Shown here: positions 26,106-36,137 of the stretch, piece after piece | How positions within the stretch are numbered: the first letter of the stretch is position 1 | How the letters are laid out: every line of letters begins with the position of its first letter | Made by a program: the position numbers and the translations under genes | The notes under the pieces: model-generated | Seen by the model: only the letters and a program-made list of their open reading frames with translations | Told to the model about the DNA's origin: nothing | The model's database searches: none | Source of the DNA: an uncultured Lachnospiraceae bacterium | GTDB taxonomy: Bacteria; Bacillota; Clostridia; Lachnospirales; Lachnospiraceae | Length of the DNA stretch: 64,000 nt | Direction: 5' to 3' | NCBI GenBank assembly: GCA_910585905.1 | Contig: CAJUID010000002.1 | Span: forward strand, 142,567-206,566

Positions 26106-26328
26106 TATTGAGGGCTAGAAAAGTCAAAAACAGCATTTTTATGTTTTGTAGTTTTTTGTTTCAAGATGGTGAGTTTTGTTCCAAAAAGAAATTGCAGCCA
26201 TGTTTTGCAAAAATCATGGAATTGTTATATATTATCTGTAGCATCGTTTCCTATATATAAGAAAGGGCAATAGAGAAAAGCTGCGGGATTTAACAGCCGA
26301 AGTAATAATAATATCATGGAGGATAATG

Positions 26329-27597
26329 ATGAGACAGAAGGAAATGTTTAAATTTTATATTAGAAGAATATACCGCCACATAGGTACATTTTTAAAATGG
26401 TGCGTGTTTGCGACGATTGTCGGTCTGGTGGTGGGTGGTTTTAGCACGCTTTTTGCATACTGTCTGCGGAAAGTGACGGACTTTCGAACAGTTCACCCTG
26501 AGATGATTTTGCTTCTGCCCGCTGCAGGCGCACTTATTGTTTTTTTATATGGAATCTTTCAATATAAAAATGATAAGGGAACGAATATGGTGTTGTCTAC
26601 TATTCACGCCGAAACAGAATTGCCATTCCGTATGGCACCGCTTATTTTTATTTCTACCATTATAACACATCTTTTCGGTGGTTCGGCAGGACGTGAGGGC
26701 GCTGCCCTGCAATTGGGAGGCAGTATCGGAAACCAGTTGGGAAGGTGGTTTCGCTTTGATGAGAAGGACAGGCGGATTGTTGTGATGTGCGGGATGAGTG
26801 CAGCATTTGCAGCTATTTTTGGAACCCCGGTTGCAGCATCTATTTTTGCGATGGAGGTCGTGAGTGTTGGTATTATGTACTACGCTGCCTTGGTGCCATG
26901 TGTTTTTGCGTCTCTGATTGCATCAAAAGTGGCAACGGACATGGGCATTAATCCAAGTCTTTTTGCGATTAGCCATATACCAGAATTTCATCTGCTGCCA
27001 AGTGTTAAAGTGATTTTACTGGCGCTTTGCTGTGCAGGGTTAAGTGTGATATTTTGTATGGTGCTTCATTCTCTGGGGGATTTCTATCGGGCGAAGTTGA
27101 GGAATCCGTATATTCGTATTATTGTATCCAGTGGAATTATTGTTTTGCTGACTATTGTGCTACATACTTCGGATTATATGGGAGCAGGCGTACCGGTTAT
27201 AGAGAATGCGATAAAAGGTGAGGTGCGCCCAGAAGCATTTTTACTAAAAATTATCTTTACGGCATTAACAATAGAGGCTGGGTTTAAAGGGGGTGAGATT
27301 GTCCCATCGTTTTATGTGGGGGCAACATTTGGCTGCCTTTTTGGGCAGATTTTGGGAATTTCACCTTCGCTTTGCGCGGCAGTGGGGATGATTGCTGTTT
27401 TTTGTGGTGTGACAAATTGTCCGATTTCATCCATGCTTATTGCATTTGAATTATTTGGATATGAGGCAGTTCCTTATTTTATGATTGCAATCAGCGTTAG
27501 CTATCTGATGTCAGGGTACTACGGTCTGTACCATGACCAGACAATTGTATATTCAAAATATAAAACAGAATATATTAACCGGAAAGCGCAGGAGTAG
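26329..27597 (+). CDS. CLC-family chloride channel/antiporter
   Basis: A 422-residue protein with about ten membrane helices. The CLC motifs are seen: GGSAGREGAALQLGGSIG (gating Glu in GREG) and GFKGGEIVPSFYVGATFG. The first Gly-Ser-x-Gly-Pro motif of classical E. coli ClcA is not obvious, and the variants here look more like the group that contains fluoride/proton antiporters, so the transported ion is open. No fluoride riboswitch consensus was found upstream. GGAGG lies 6 bases before the ATG at 26329; the preceding ATG is also possible. It is followed by the secreted glycosidase gene after 60 bases. Confidence 0.85.
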   Translation: MRQKEMFKFYIRRIYRHIGTFLKWCVFATIVGLVVGGFSTLFAYCLRKVTDFRTVHPEMILLLPAAGALIVFLYGIFQYKNDKGTNMVLSTIHAETELPFRMAPLIFISTIITHLFGGSAGREGAALQLGGSIGNQLGRWFRFDEKDRRIVVMCGMSAAFAAIFGTPVAASIFAMEVVSVGIMYYAALVPCVFASLIASKVATDMGINPSLFAISHIPEFHLLPSVKVILLALCCAGLSVIFCMVLHSLGDFYRAKLRNPYIRIIVSSGIIVLLTIVLHTSDYMGAGVPVIENAIKGEVRPEAFLLKIIFTALTIEAGFKGGEIVPSFYVGATFGCLFGQILGISPSLCAAVGMIAVFCGVTNCPISSMLIAFELFGYEAVPYFMIAISVSYLMSGYYGLYHDQTIVYSKYKTEYINRKAQE

Positions 27598-27657
27598 GAT
27601 AGAAAGCAAGCAAAGGGATTGTATAACTTAATTACAATTCTTAAGGGGGAAATCAGT

Positions 27658-30600
27658 ATGAATATATGGAAAAAAGGATTGTGTTGGATTTTGGCTGGGA
27701 GCATGATGCTTGGCGCGGCCAGCATGTTGCCTGGGACAGATGCAGCAGGAAGGGGCGTGATAAAAAAGGAAGAAAAGGTTAAAACGCTTACCATTGATGG
27801 GGATACTATGGTGACCGCGGAAAACAGCTCTTTTCGTGGGCTTGGCGCGGTTACTTGCAGCAATTCTTCAAGGCTTTTGATGGATTACAAAGAGGAACAT
27901 AAGGAGCAATACTGGGAGATTATGAATTGGCTATTCCATCCTAAAACTGGGGCCGGACTTTCCCACATTAAAATAGAGCTTGGGAATGACTTAGATTCTT
28001 CTGTGGGTGCAGAACCGGCTACAAAACGTTCTGCAAGCCAGAAAGCGGATGTTCTGCGCGGTGCTGGTTTTATGTTTGCCCATGATGCGCTAACAATTAA
28101 TTCAAATATTACAATAGATATGATTTGCAAGGGGATGCCTGCATGGGTGGAACAGGCATATGGGCAGGGCAACCAGTCAGGTTTTCAGGCAAGATACCGT
28201 TGGTATAAGGAAACAATAGATGCAGCATATGACAAATGGGATATTACATTTTCGTATATTAGTGCAAACTGTAATGAGACGGCAATTGAAAAGGATTGGA
28301 CGAAATATCTGCGCAGAGCCCTAAATACGGAAAAGATACAGCGGTATGATTATAGCAAGATTAAAATAGTGGCGGCAGATGAGGCCGACACAATGAATGT
28401 GGCAAATGAGATGTTGCAGGATACGGAGTACCGAGACGCGGTGGATGTGATTGGATGTCATGGAAACGTGTTCACCGATGATAATATAAAGAAGCTCCAT
28501 GCAGATTATAATAAAGAGATTTGGCTTAGCGAGGGGGCGGCTGTGACAACAGATTCTATCTTTGGGGCAAATAATACGGTTGATGGCAGAAATACTTCTG
28601 GAACAGGCGGGATGCTTGATATTGCGAACCGTATTATAATTGGAATGGCGCAATCTGACATAACAATGTATGAATTCCAGACGGCAGCGGCTTCTAATTA
28701 TATTGATTCATCAGCTTATCAGGGGCAGCTCGTTCAGGCAAACTCGCCATGGTCTGGCGATTACTCTGTTTCAAATGGGCTTGTAATGGCGATGCATTTT
28801 ACGAACTTTATTAAAAAGGGATGGAAGTTCGTAGACAGTGGATGCTATGGAGATGGGCAGCAGGATGGGCAATCTATTATAGAAACAAAAGATACTTATC
28901 TGACGGCTGCAAAAAAGTCAACCGGAGATTATTCGGTTGTAATTACAAATGATAGCAAAACAGCGAGAACTTATGAGATAAATGTAACAAATCTTAAAAA
29001 AGCATCTTCCAAAGTTTCTGTCTGGGAGACAAAGAGCAATGATGCCGATGAGGAATATGATGCCCATTGGCTAGAAAATATTGGCACGCTGCATCCAACA
29101 AAGAAGGGGGATGCCTATATTTATGAAATAACAGTTAAACCGTATGCAATGGTTACGTTAACAACAACAACTGGCCAGACAGAATATACAAAAAGAAAGT
29201 CAAAAACAAGTATAGGAACTCCGAAAAATACTAGATTGGCACTTCCATATACTGATGATTTTGAATATAAAAACTCCTACCTAAAACGCAGAGGCAAAAC
29301 ACCACGCTATACTTGTGATGTCAATGGTGCGTTTGAAGTGGTGGCGCAGGGAAATGGAAACCATGTCCTGCGTCAGCAGATTAACAAAGACCATTTGCCA
29401 GCTGGCCAGGACGGGATTCCGGTTGAGCCTCTTACGTCCTTTGGGGATGATACATGGAAGGATTATATTTTATCAGCAGATGTTGTGTTGGATTCCACTG
29501 AAAATGCAAAAAATTATGCTGCGATTATAGCACGTTACAATGTAGGGCAGTCAACAGCAGAAAACGGATACCAACTTAGAATTTATAGAGCGGGCTCGTG
29601 GGCGCTCTACAGCAATCAGGGGAAGATTGCAGAGGGCATGGTTTCTGGAATGAAAGAGGGCAGGTTGGTCAACTTAAAGCTTAAGGTTGTTGGAAATAAG
29701 GTAAGTGCCTATATTAATAATGAGCTGGTGGTTAGAAAGAATGTGAAAAAGTCTCCCGTTAATTCTGGCCGGGCTGCACTTGCAAGTGCTTACAATAAAA
29801 ATTGTTTTGACAATGTCAAAGTTATTCCAGTTCAAGGCGGTGTAAGTCATATAAAAAGAGTAGATGACCTGGATTCTGCCTTGAATTTTAGCGGGAAGGT
29901 AAGACGTCAGCAGGGAAATAGTTACCGCAACTTTGGAGGGACGGTTTCTACAATGGTAGAAAAGTCCGATTCTCTTACTTATTCCTTTCAGGGAACGGGA
30001 ATCAGCATTCTTGGAAATAATCTTGCTGGGGCAAAAATAAACATTAGCCTGGACGGGAAAGAAATAGAAAATCGTTATCCGGTAAAGGCCACAGAATATA
30101 GGTCGGCATTTTACCAACTAAGCGGTTTGGAGAAAAAAGAGCATACGGTTCAGATAAAGCTTGTAAACGAAGATATCTTACATATTGACGCAATTGAGGT
30201 GGAAGAAGGGGAAAATTCTACAGAAATAGAGAAAGCAGAAGGGATTTCATTAAAAAATGATTTGATAGAACTGGCATATGGAGAGCGTGTTTCTCTTGGA
30301 GTAAAGCTGGAACCGCAAAATGCTACTGAAAGAGTAATCTACACAACATCCAATATGGCTGTCGCAATGGTAACTTCCGATGGAATGATAATTGGTAACG
30401 GGGCTGGCAAGGCTGTGGTTACAGCGGCACTCAGCAATGGAGAAAAAGTTTCTGTAAAAGTGTTGGTTACACAGCTTGCCATAAAACCAGATAGCGGGAT
30501 TCGTGTCGGTGCAGGCGAGGTCGTGAAACTTAAAGCATCATATTTGAAGGGGATAAACAGAGCATCTATAAAAAAATGGAAATCTTCCAATAAAAAGTTA

Positions 30601-30954
30601 GCTGCGGTTTCCTCCAAAGGAGTAGTTCATACAAAAAAAGCTGGGGATGTTACCATTACTGTAGTAGGCAAAAATGGATACAAGGGAACTGCGGTGATAC
30701 ATATCCGCAAAGCGCCTTATCAGGTTAAGCTGCTACCTGAAAATGTCTCTTTAAAAGTAGGGAAAACGAAAAAACTTAAGTGCCAGATACCTTCTGGATG
30801 TTATTCCAAAAAACTTACCTATAAAAGCAGCAATCCAGAGATTTTAAGTGTTACTAAAAGTGGGGTGATCAGGGCAAAAAAGCGCGGAAATTGCCAGATT
30901 ACTGTGGGAACATACAATGGGAAGATATCAGCCGTAACGGTAAAAGTGGTTTAA
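27658..30954 (+). CDS. Secreted GH59 (galactosylceramidase-like) glycosidase with Ig-like repeats
   Basis: The 1098-residue protein has a signal peptide (1-30, KK then a hydrophobic core and DAAGRG). Residues about 45-345 follow GH59: FRGLGAVTCSNSSRLLMDY, then GAGLSHIKIELGNDLDSSVG, Glu207 in NCNETA as likely acid/base and Glu292 in IWLSEGA as likely nucleophile. A lectin-like domain (about 530-720) and a second beta domain (about 750-855) follow, then three Big_2-like repeats to the end. No LPXTG anchor is present. GH59 enzymes cleave beta-galactosyl groups from galactolipids, so host glycolipid or plant galactoside use is plausible. AAGGGGGAA precedes the ATG; the two-component genes begin 13 bases after its stop. 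Confidence 0.85.
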   Translation: MNIWKKGLCWILAGSMMLGAASMLPGTDAAGRGVIKKEEKVKTLTIDGDTMVTAENSSFRGLGAVTCSNSSRLLMDYKEEHKEQYWEIMNWLFHPKTGAGLSHIKIELGNDLDSSVGAEPATKRSASQKADVLRGAGFMFAHDALTINSNITIDMICKGMPAWVEQAYGQGNQSGFQARYRWYKETIDAAYDKWDITFSYISANCNETAIEKDWTKYLRRALNTEKIQRYDYSKIKIVAADEADTMNVANEMLQDTEYRDAVDVIGCHGNVFTDDNIKKLHADYNKEIWLSEGAAVTTDSIFGANNTVDGRNTSGTGGMLDIANRIIIGMAQSDITMYEFQTAAASNYIDSSAYQGQLVQANSPWSGDYSVSNGLVMAMHFTNFIKKGWKFVDSGCYGDGQQDGQSIIETKDTYLTAAKKSTGDYSVVITNDSKTARTYEINVTNLKKASSKVSVWETKSNDADEEYDAHWLENIGTLHPTKKGDAYIYEITVKPYAMVTLTTTTGQTEYTKRKSKTSIGTPKNTRLALPYTDDFEYKNSYLKRRGKTPRYTCDVNGAFEVVAQGNGNHVLRQQINKDHLPAGQDGIPVEPLTSFGDDTWKDYILSADVVLDSTENAKNYAAIIARYNVGQSTAENGYQLRIYRAGSWALYSNQGKIAEGMVSGMKEGRLVNLKLKVVGNKVSAYINNELVVRKNVKKSPVNSGRAALASAYNKNCFDNVKVIPVQGGVSHIKRVDDLDSALNFSGKVRRQQGNSYRNFGGTVSTMVEKSDSLTYSFQGTGISILGNNLAGAKINISLDGKEIENRYPVKATEYRSAFYQLSGLEKKEHTVQIKLVNEDILHIDAIEVEEGENSTEIEKAEGISLKNDLIELAYGERVSLGVKLEPQNATERVIYTTSNMAVAMVTSDGMIIGNGAGKAVVTAALSNGEKVSVKVLVTQLAIKPDSGIRVGAGEVVKLKASYLKGINRASIKKWKSSNKKLAAVSSKGVVHTKKAGDVTITVVGKNGYKGTAVIHIRKAPYQVKLLPENVSLKVGKTKKLKCQIPSGCYSKKLTYKSSNPEILSVTKSGVIRAKKRGNCQITVGTYNGKISAVTVKVV

Positions 30955-30967
30955 TTGGGGAGAAGCT

Positions 30968-31657
30968 ATGTCTGACAAACAAATTTTGTTAATTGATGAT
31001 GATAAGGACTTGTCATATATTATATCAGATATGCTTGAAAGCTATGGTTATCAGGTGGATTGCGCGGGAGATAGTGATGCTGGTCTGGAGCTGCTTTCTA
31101 AAAAGAAATATCATCTTGTGGTATTGGATATTAATTTGCCTGGCATAACGGGATTTGAGTTGTGTCAGGAGCTCCGCCGTGTCTCTACTGTGCCGGTGAT
31201 TTTTGCAAGCGCACGGGTAAACGAAGTGGATCGTATTACGGGATTTGATATTGGCGGTGACGATTATCTTCCAAAACCATATTCCATGAAAGAACTGCTG
31301 TCTCGGATTAATGCGCTGATCCGCCGTACATATGGCTTTGAGGAACAGGAAAAGATTGTGGGGTTTGGAGATATTACGGTGAATATCACCGCCCGCTCGG
31401 TGCAAAAGAACAGTAAAGAAGTCGCGCTTTCCCTGCGTGAATTTGATTTGTTAGCATATCTTTGTGAACACAAAAATACAGCGGTATCCAAAGAAAAATT
31501 ATTATCTGGGGTCTGGGGGGCATTTTCTGCAGTGGAGCCCTCTACATTGACTGTACACATTCGCTGGTTAAGGGAAAAGCTGGAAGACACCCCGTCAAAG
31601 CCTGCATATTTAAAAACAGTCTGGGGCGTTGGATATATGCTGGAGGTGGCGGAATGA
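30968..31657 (+). CDS. OmpR-family response regulator
   Basis: The 229-residue protein has a receiver with DDDKD, Asp in VVLDINLPG and Lys in YLPKPY, and a C-terminal winged helix ending in VWGVGYMLE. GGGGAG precedes the ATG. It overlaps the kinase gene by 4 bases. Together with the kinase and the ABC transporter downstream it has the layout of BceRS-AB/VraRS-like antimicrobial-peptide detoxification modules. A pair of CTTAA half-sites 11 bases apart at 32802-32817, before the transporter, is a candidate target. Confidence 0.9.
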   Translation: MSDKQILLIDDDKDLSYIISDMLESYGYQVDCAGDSDAGLELLSKKKYHLVVLDINLPGITGFELCQELRRVSTVPVIFASARVNEVDRITGFDIGGDDYLPKPYSMKELLSRINALIRRTYGFEEQEKIVGFGDITVNITARSVQKNSKEVALSLREFDLLAYLCEHKNTAVSKEKLLSGVWGAFSAVEPSTLTVHIRWLREKLEDTPSKPAYLKTVWGVGYMLEVAE

Positions 31658-32796
31658 TAAAAAGATTATTGGGCATAGTAGTGTTTTTTATAGTGGTTAT
31701 CCTTGGTATAACCACTTATTTTTACGTTTCAGGTAAGACTGATGATTCATCAGGTATACGGTCGGAACAAATTGTTGCTGCAAATGAGATTGAGCAGCTT
31801 GCCCGTATGGGTAAACTAGAAGAAGCAGCCAAAAAGGCGGCAAAATTGCAGCAGAGTATCCGAAATTTAGAAAGCAGAAGTTATAGTAGCAATGACGGAG
31901 TATTGCTTTTGTGTGGGATATGCCTTATCTTTCTTTTTGTGGTTTTTGGCTATCTGTATTTTATGATTTTACGGCCTTTTGAGAAGATGAAGGATTTTGT
32001 TGGAAATATAGCGCGGGGGAACTTTGACATGTCGCTCAATTATGAAAGGTCTAACTATTTTGGAGAATTTACATGGGCGTTTGATAGTATGCGCAGGGAA
32101 ATTACAAAAGCACGCTCTTGTGAACGTGAAGCGACTGAAAATAATAAAACGGTAATCGCAACGCTATCCCATGATATTAAAACACCAATTTCGTCTATCC
32201 GTGCATATGCAGAGGGATTGGAAGCAAATCTAGACAATACTCCTGAAAAACGCTCAAAGTATTTATCAGTTATTATGCGTAAATGTGATGAAGTGTCTAA
32301 GTTGACAAATGACTTATTTCTGCATTCTCTTTCTGATCTGGAAAAATTAAAAATCAATCTGGAAGAATTTGAGTTATGTAGTTTTCTGGAATGTGCTATC
32401 AATGAAATAGCAGCAGAACACAATGATATCTGTTTTTATAGTCCTGATTTTAAAGCGTTAGTAAATGCAGATAAAAACAGAATGATGCAGATTATGGAAA
32501 ATTTAATTAATAATGCTAGAAAATACGCAAAGACTCAGATTGATGTAAAAATTTTGCTAAAAGGGCGTTATGTGAATATTTATTTTAGAGATTATGGTTC
32601 TGGTATTTGCGATGAGGATATGCCATTTATTTTTGATAAGTTCTATCGTGGGAAAAATTGCGGGAGCGAGCAGGGTTCTGGACTTGGATTATATATCGTT
32701 AAATATATTATGGAGCAGATGCGGGGCAGTGTGGTTTTAGATAATTGTGGGAATGGGCTGGAAGTGGTACTTAGCCTTCCGGTTTCTTCTGTTTAA
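31654..32796 (+). CDS. Sensor histidine kinase with HAMP domain
   Basis: The 380-residue kinase has two membrane helices (about 4-24 and 82-105) around a short external stretch of about 55 residues, a HAMP linker (about 106-158), the phosphorylated His in ATLSHDIKTPISSIRAY, the N-box ENLINNARKYAK and the G-box GSGLGLYIVKY. The external loop is too small for a classical ligand domain, so a transporter-linked signal is likely. Start codon ATGA overlaps the regulator stop. The ABC transporter begins 108 bases downstream. Confidence 0.9.
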   Translation: MIKRLLGIVVFFIVVILGITTYFYVSGKTDDSSGIRSEQIVAANEIEQLARMGKLEEAAKKAAKLQQSIRNLESRSYSSNDGVLLLCGICLIFLFVVFGYLYFMILRPFEKMKDFVGNIARGNFDMSLNYERSNYFGEFTWAFDSMRREITKARSCEREATENNKTVIATLSHDIKTPISSIRAYAEGLEANLDNTPEKRSKYLSVIMRKCDEVSKLTNDLFLHSLSDLEKLKINLEEFELCSFLECAINEIAAEHNDICFYSPDFKALVNADKNRMMQIMENLINNARKYAKTQIDVKILLKGRYVNIYFRDYGSGICDEDMPFIFDKFYRGKNCGSEQGSGLGLYIVKYIMEQMRGSVVLDNCGNGLEVVLSLPVSSV

Positions 32797-32801
32797 TTAT
32801 C

Positions 32802-32880
32802 CTTAAGGATTTCTTAATATATTTCGAGGTAAAATGCACATATCATACTTTACTTATAGTGATGCTGCTAAAAGCAGCAT
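32802..32880 (+). promoter_or_regulatory. Possible regulator site and hairpin before the Bce-like transporter
   Basis: CTTAA at 32802-32806 and again at 32813-32817 are spaced 11 bases, as expected for an OmpR-type dimer. A short hairpin, GATGCTGC-taaaa-GCAGCAT, follows at 32861-32880, shortly before the ribosome site. Control by the upstream two-component system is inference. Confidence 0.4.
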
Positions 32881-32904
32881 AGTAGTTAAGAAAGGAAAGA
32901 GAGA

Positions 32905-33666
32905 ATGAAAAATGTGATTTTATCAGCGGATGGGCTTTGTAAAAGCTTTGCCCATAATGGCGGGCAAGTTCATATTCTATCCAATATTGACCTAGAACTT
33001 TATGAAGGTGACCTGACTGTGATTATGGGGGCTTCCGGTTCAGGAAAGTCCACATTACTTTATGCCCTAAGCGGTATGGATAGGGCAACGGCAGGAAAAG
33101 TGATTTATAAGGATGAAGATATTGTGGCTATGGGTGAAAAGAAACTTGCAAAACTTCGCAGGGGGGATTTTGGATTTATTTTTCAGCAGATGTACCTTGT
33201 CAGCAACCTTTCCTTATATGAAAATATTGTAGTTTCTGGGTGGCTGAACAAGGAGAGGCGTACTTCGCAGGTTAAAATACATGCGAATGAGCTGATGGAG
33301 CAGATGGGGATTTCCCACATCAGGTCACATCTGCCATCACAAGTGTCTGGCGGTGAGCAGCAGCGGTGTGCGATTGCCAGGGCAGTGATTAACAGCCCCA
33401 AGCTTCTATTTGCCGATGAGCCGACTGGGGCGTTAAACCGAAAAAATACAACAGAAGTATTAAATCTTCTTACCAGTTTGAATCAGGCAGGACAGAGCAT
33501 TTTAATGGTTACACATGATTTGAAAGCGGCCCTCAGGGCAACAAGGCTGCTGTATCTTGAGGATGGGAAAATTGTTGGAAATCTGGTGCTTTCTGCATAT
33601 CACCCTGATAAGGAGAGGAGCCGTGAGGAACAAGTGAATGCATGGCTTTCCTCAATGAAATGGTGA
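32905..33666 (+). CDS. ABC transporter ATP-binding protein, Bce/MacB type
   Basis: The 253-residue ATPase has Walker A GASGSGKST, the LolD/MacB-type Q-loop FIFQQMYLV, signature VSGGEQQRCAIARA and Walker B LLFADEPTGAL. These belong to mechanotransmission-type transporters, which expel or shed peptides without carrying them through a classical channel. AAAGGAAAGAGAG precedes the ATG. The stop lies 8 bases before the permease start. Confidence 0.92.
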   Translation: MKNVILSADGLCKSFAHNGGQVHILSNIDLELYEGDLTVIMGASGSGKSTLLYALSGMDRATAGKVIYKDEDIVAMGEKKLAKLRRGDFGFIFQQMYLVSNLSLYENIVVSGWLNKERRTSQVKIHANELMEQMGISHIRSHLPSQVSGGEQQRCAIARAVINSPKLLFADEPTGALNRKNTTEVLNLLTSLNQAGQSILMVTHDLKAALRATRLLYLEDGKIVGNLVLSAYHPDKERSREEQVNAWLSSMKW

Positions 33667-33674
33667 GGTGGAAT

Positions 33675-36026
33675 ATGGAAATTATTACATTGATTAAAGC
33701 AAATATTTATCGGAGAAAGGGTTCATTTACTGGAATTATATTATTAATGGTTATTATCTCGATGTCTTTGACAGCCATATTAAGTGTGCTTGACAATTAT
33801 AGAAGCGGGCTTGATACAGCATATCGGCAGATTGATTCGGGAAATTTATATGTGTTTTTGAAGAATGAGACTGTTACGGAGGAAGTCATGGATTCACTCA
33901 AAACGCATCCTCTGATAGAACGGGTTAGTAAGACAGATGCTATTAGAAGCGCAGAAATTAGTGCGGGCGGAAAAACGGAGCAGAATCCGTGGTTTCTGTT
34001 AAAATACGATAAGAAATATAAAGTATTAAATAATACCTTATCTGGTTATGAAAAAGAGCCCTTGTCTTTTCTAAAAAGCGGCGAGATTTATGTTACGCAG
34101 GGTGCTATGACCAGGATGGAATGCAGAATAGGTGATAGTATTACATTTACGATATCGGATAGAAAATATGCATTTGTAGTAAAAGGCATTGTTGCTGAGC
34201 CTATGTTTGGGAGTTCTATGATTGGCTGGAAACAGGTTTTTATTAATGATGAGGATTTTAATAGATTGTCCAGGGATGCGGCTGTTGCTGATAAGAAGAC
34301 AGTGGAGGGAATTGGAAGATGCTGTGTTGTGCAGCTATATAAGTCTGCTGACTGTAAGCTTACGGATGGAAAGTTTAAACGCAGAATCAATTTGGATACA
34401 GGGATTGTTGACCATTCTCTGGGAACGCTGACGAGGGATATGTCAGTACATTATACTTCTCTTTTTCTGAATACGGTTCTTACTATATTAATGGTCTTTA
34501 TTTTGTTTCTATTTCTTGTGGTTCTTATTGTTATGGCACACAGCATTTCGACAGGAATTGAGATGGATTATGTGAATATAGGTGTCTTAAAGTCGCAGGG
34601 GTTTACAAAAAATAAAGTAAGGGCGATTTGGATTTTTCAGTATCTTCTTGCGCAGGCGATTGGAGCGGTGGCCGGAATCATTCTTGCGATTCCTTTATGC
34701 CGTGCACTGGGAAATGCATTTTGGCCGATTACTGGGATACTTGCTGACAAAGGGATTTCTGTCTGGAAAAGCTTTTTCCTAATATTTACGATTCTTGTGG
34801 TATCTGCTATTTTAATTTTGCTTCTTACAAGAAAAATAGGGAAAGTTTCTCCGGTTAGGGCAATTTCCGGGGGGCGCAGCGAGGTTTATTTTGACAGCAG
34901 ACTTAAGGCACCAATCCTTCAGCAATTCCTTTCCGTCAGCCTTGCATTTCGTCAATTTACGTCCTACAAGCGCAAATATATTGGCATGACTGCGATTGTT
35001 TCTATCCTTATCTTTTTTATGCTGACAATTACCGTGTTAGGCAATGTATTAGATTCCAAAAAGGCGTTGGAGTCTATGGGGGCTTTGTATGCTGAGTGTA
35101 GTATGGAGTTTTTGGGAAAAGTGGATGATGCGAAACTTGTAGAAATTGAAAAAGTAGTAGAGAAGTATTCGCCCATTGAGAAAAAATATTATTGGTCATC
35201 ACTTTATTATTCTATTAATGGCGAGGAATATTATTGTCAGGTTTATCAAAACCCTGATGTAATTTGTGTGACAAAAGGCAGAGCGCCGCTGTATGGCAAT
35301 GAAATTGTGATAACAGAGCTGATTGCTGATGAGATGGGGCTGGAAATAGGGGAGAAGGCTGTTGTGACACATGGAAATAGTAAAAAAGAATTTCTTGTCT
35401 CAGGTATCTTTCAAAGTATCAATGATACTGGAATGACGTTTGCAATGTCACTTGAGGGGGCGAAGGTTTTTGGGATGGATTCTGTTTGGTTTGCCGGTTA
35501 TAGCTTGGGCAGCCCAGACAAAAACAAGCTGATTGCAGATAAGCTTAATGCTGCTTATGGAGATATTTTGAGGGCGACGGCAAATGCAGATGGCGGTATG
35601 CTGGAAGATACCTATACAATCGCAATTAACGGAATGAAAGCGGTTATCTATATTTTTTCCGTGCTTTTTGCGCTGGTTGTTGTTATGATGGTATGTACAA
35701 AGACATTTATACAAGAGAAAAGGGATATTGGTATTTATAAGGCGCTTGGTTTTACTGCCGTCAATCTGCGCCTTCAGTTTGCCATCCGTTTCTTTCTTGT
35801 GGCACTGGCAGGTTCCTTGCTTGGGACAGTCCTTAGCATACTCTTTTCTGGAAGACTTTTAAGCAGTCTGCTGCGCAGCATGGGAATTACCAACTTTACT
35901 GTACAGTTTACTGCTGTTTCTCTGGTTATTCCTGTTGCACTAATCTGTGTCTGCTTTTTTCTGTTTGCATTCTTTGCGTCGGGAAAAGTTAAGAGGGTTG
36001 AAGTGAGGGAGCTGGTTACCGAATAA
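33675..36026 (+). CDS. FtsX-like ABC transporter permease
   Basis: The 783-residue permease has an N-terminal helix (about 18-38), an external domain of about 230 residues, three helices with an FtsX fold (about 275-390), a helix near 440-460, a second external domain (about 470-650), and three C-terminal FtsX helices (about 665-780). This double-FtsX layout is that of lipoprotein or peptide-detoxification permeases such as BceB-like and MacB-like proteins. The start at 33675 follows GAGGTGG; an ATG 11 codons earlier lies within the ATPase gene. Substrate not predictable. Confidence 0.88.
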   Translation: MEIITLIKANIYRRKGSFTGIILLMVIISMSLTAILSVLDNYRSGLDTAYRQIDSGNLYVFLKNETVTEEVMDSLKTHPLIERVSKTDAIRSAEISAGGKTEQNPWFLLKYDKKYKVLNNTLSGYEKEPLSFLKSGEIYVTQGAMTRMECRIGDSITFTISDRKYAFVVKGIVAEPMFGSSMIGWKQVFINDEDFNRLSRDAAVADKKTVEGIGRCCVVQLYKSADCKLTDGKFKRRINLDTGIVDHSLGTLTRDMSVHYTSLFLNTVLTILMVFILFLFLVVLIVMAHSISTGIEMDYVNIGVLKSQGFTKNKVRAIWIFQYLLAQAIGAVAGIILAIPLCRALGNAFWPITGILADKGISVWKSFFLIFTILVVSAILILLLTRKIGKVSPVRAISGGRSEVYFDSRLKAPILQQFLSVSLAFRQFTSYKRKYIGMTAIVSILIFFMLTITVLGNVLDSKKALESMGALYAECSMEFLGKVDDAKLVEIEKVVEKYSPIEKKYYWSSLYYSINGEEYYCQVYQNPDVICVTKGRAPLYGNEIVITELIADEMGLEIGEKAVVTHGNSKKEFLVSGIFQSINDTGMTFAMSLEGAKVFGMDSVWFAGYSLGSPDKNKLIADKLNAAYGDILRATANADGGMLEDTYTIAINGMKAVIYIFSVLFALVVVMMVCTKTFIQEKRDIGIYKALGFTAVNLRLQFAIRFFLVALAGSLLGTVLSILFSGRLLSSLLRSMGITNFTVQFTAVSLVIPVALICVCFFLFAFFASGKVKRVEVRELVTE

Positions 36027-36137
36027 GATTAAAATTTTCAATGAATACTTGTTCTGCCAAATATTAAAGTGTTATTGGTCTTTAAGAAGTAGTAAAATGA
36101 AAATCTAAAAACTATGAAAGAGAGCGAGGAGAAAAAT

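Noticed and set aside
26230..26325. Possible fluoride riboswitch upstream of the CLC gene
   Set aside because: The CLC variant suggested checking, but the leader lacks the conserved GGxGAUG and CUGAUGxxxCCU blocks; only a weak GCTG/CAGC hairpin is present.
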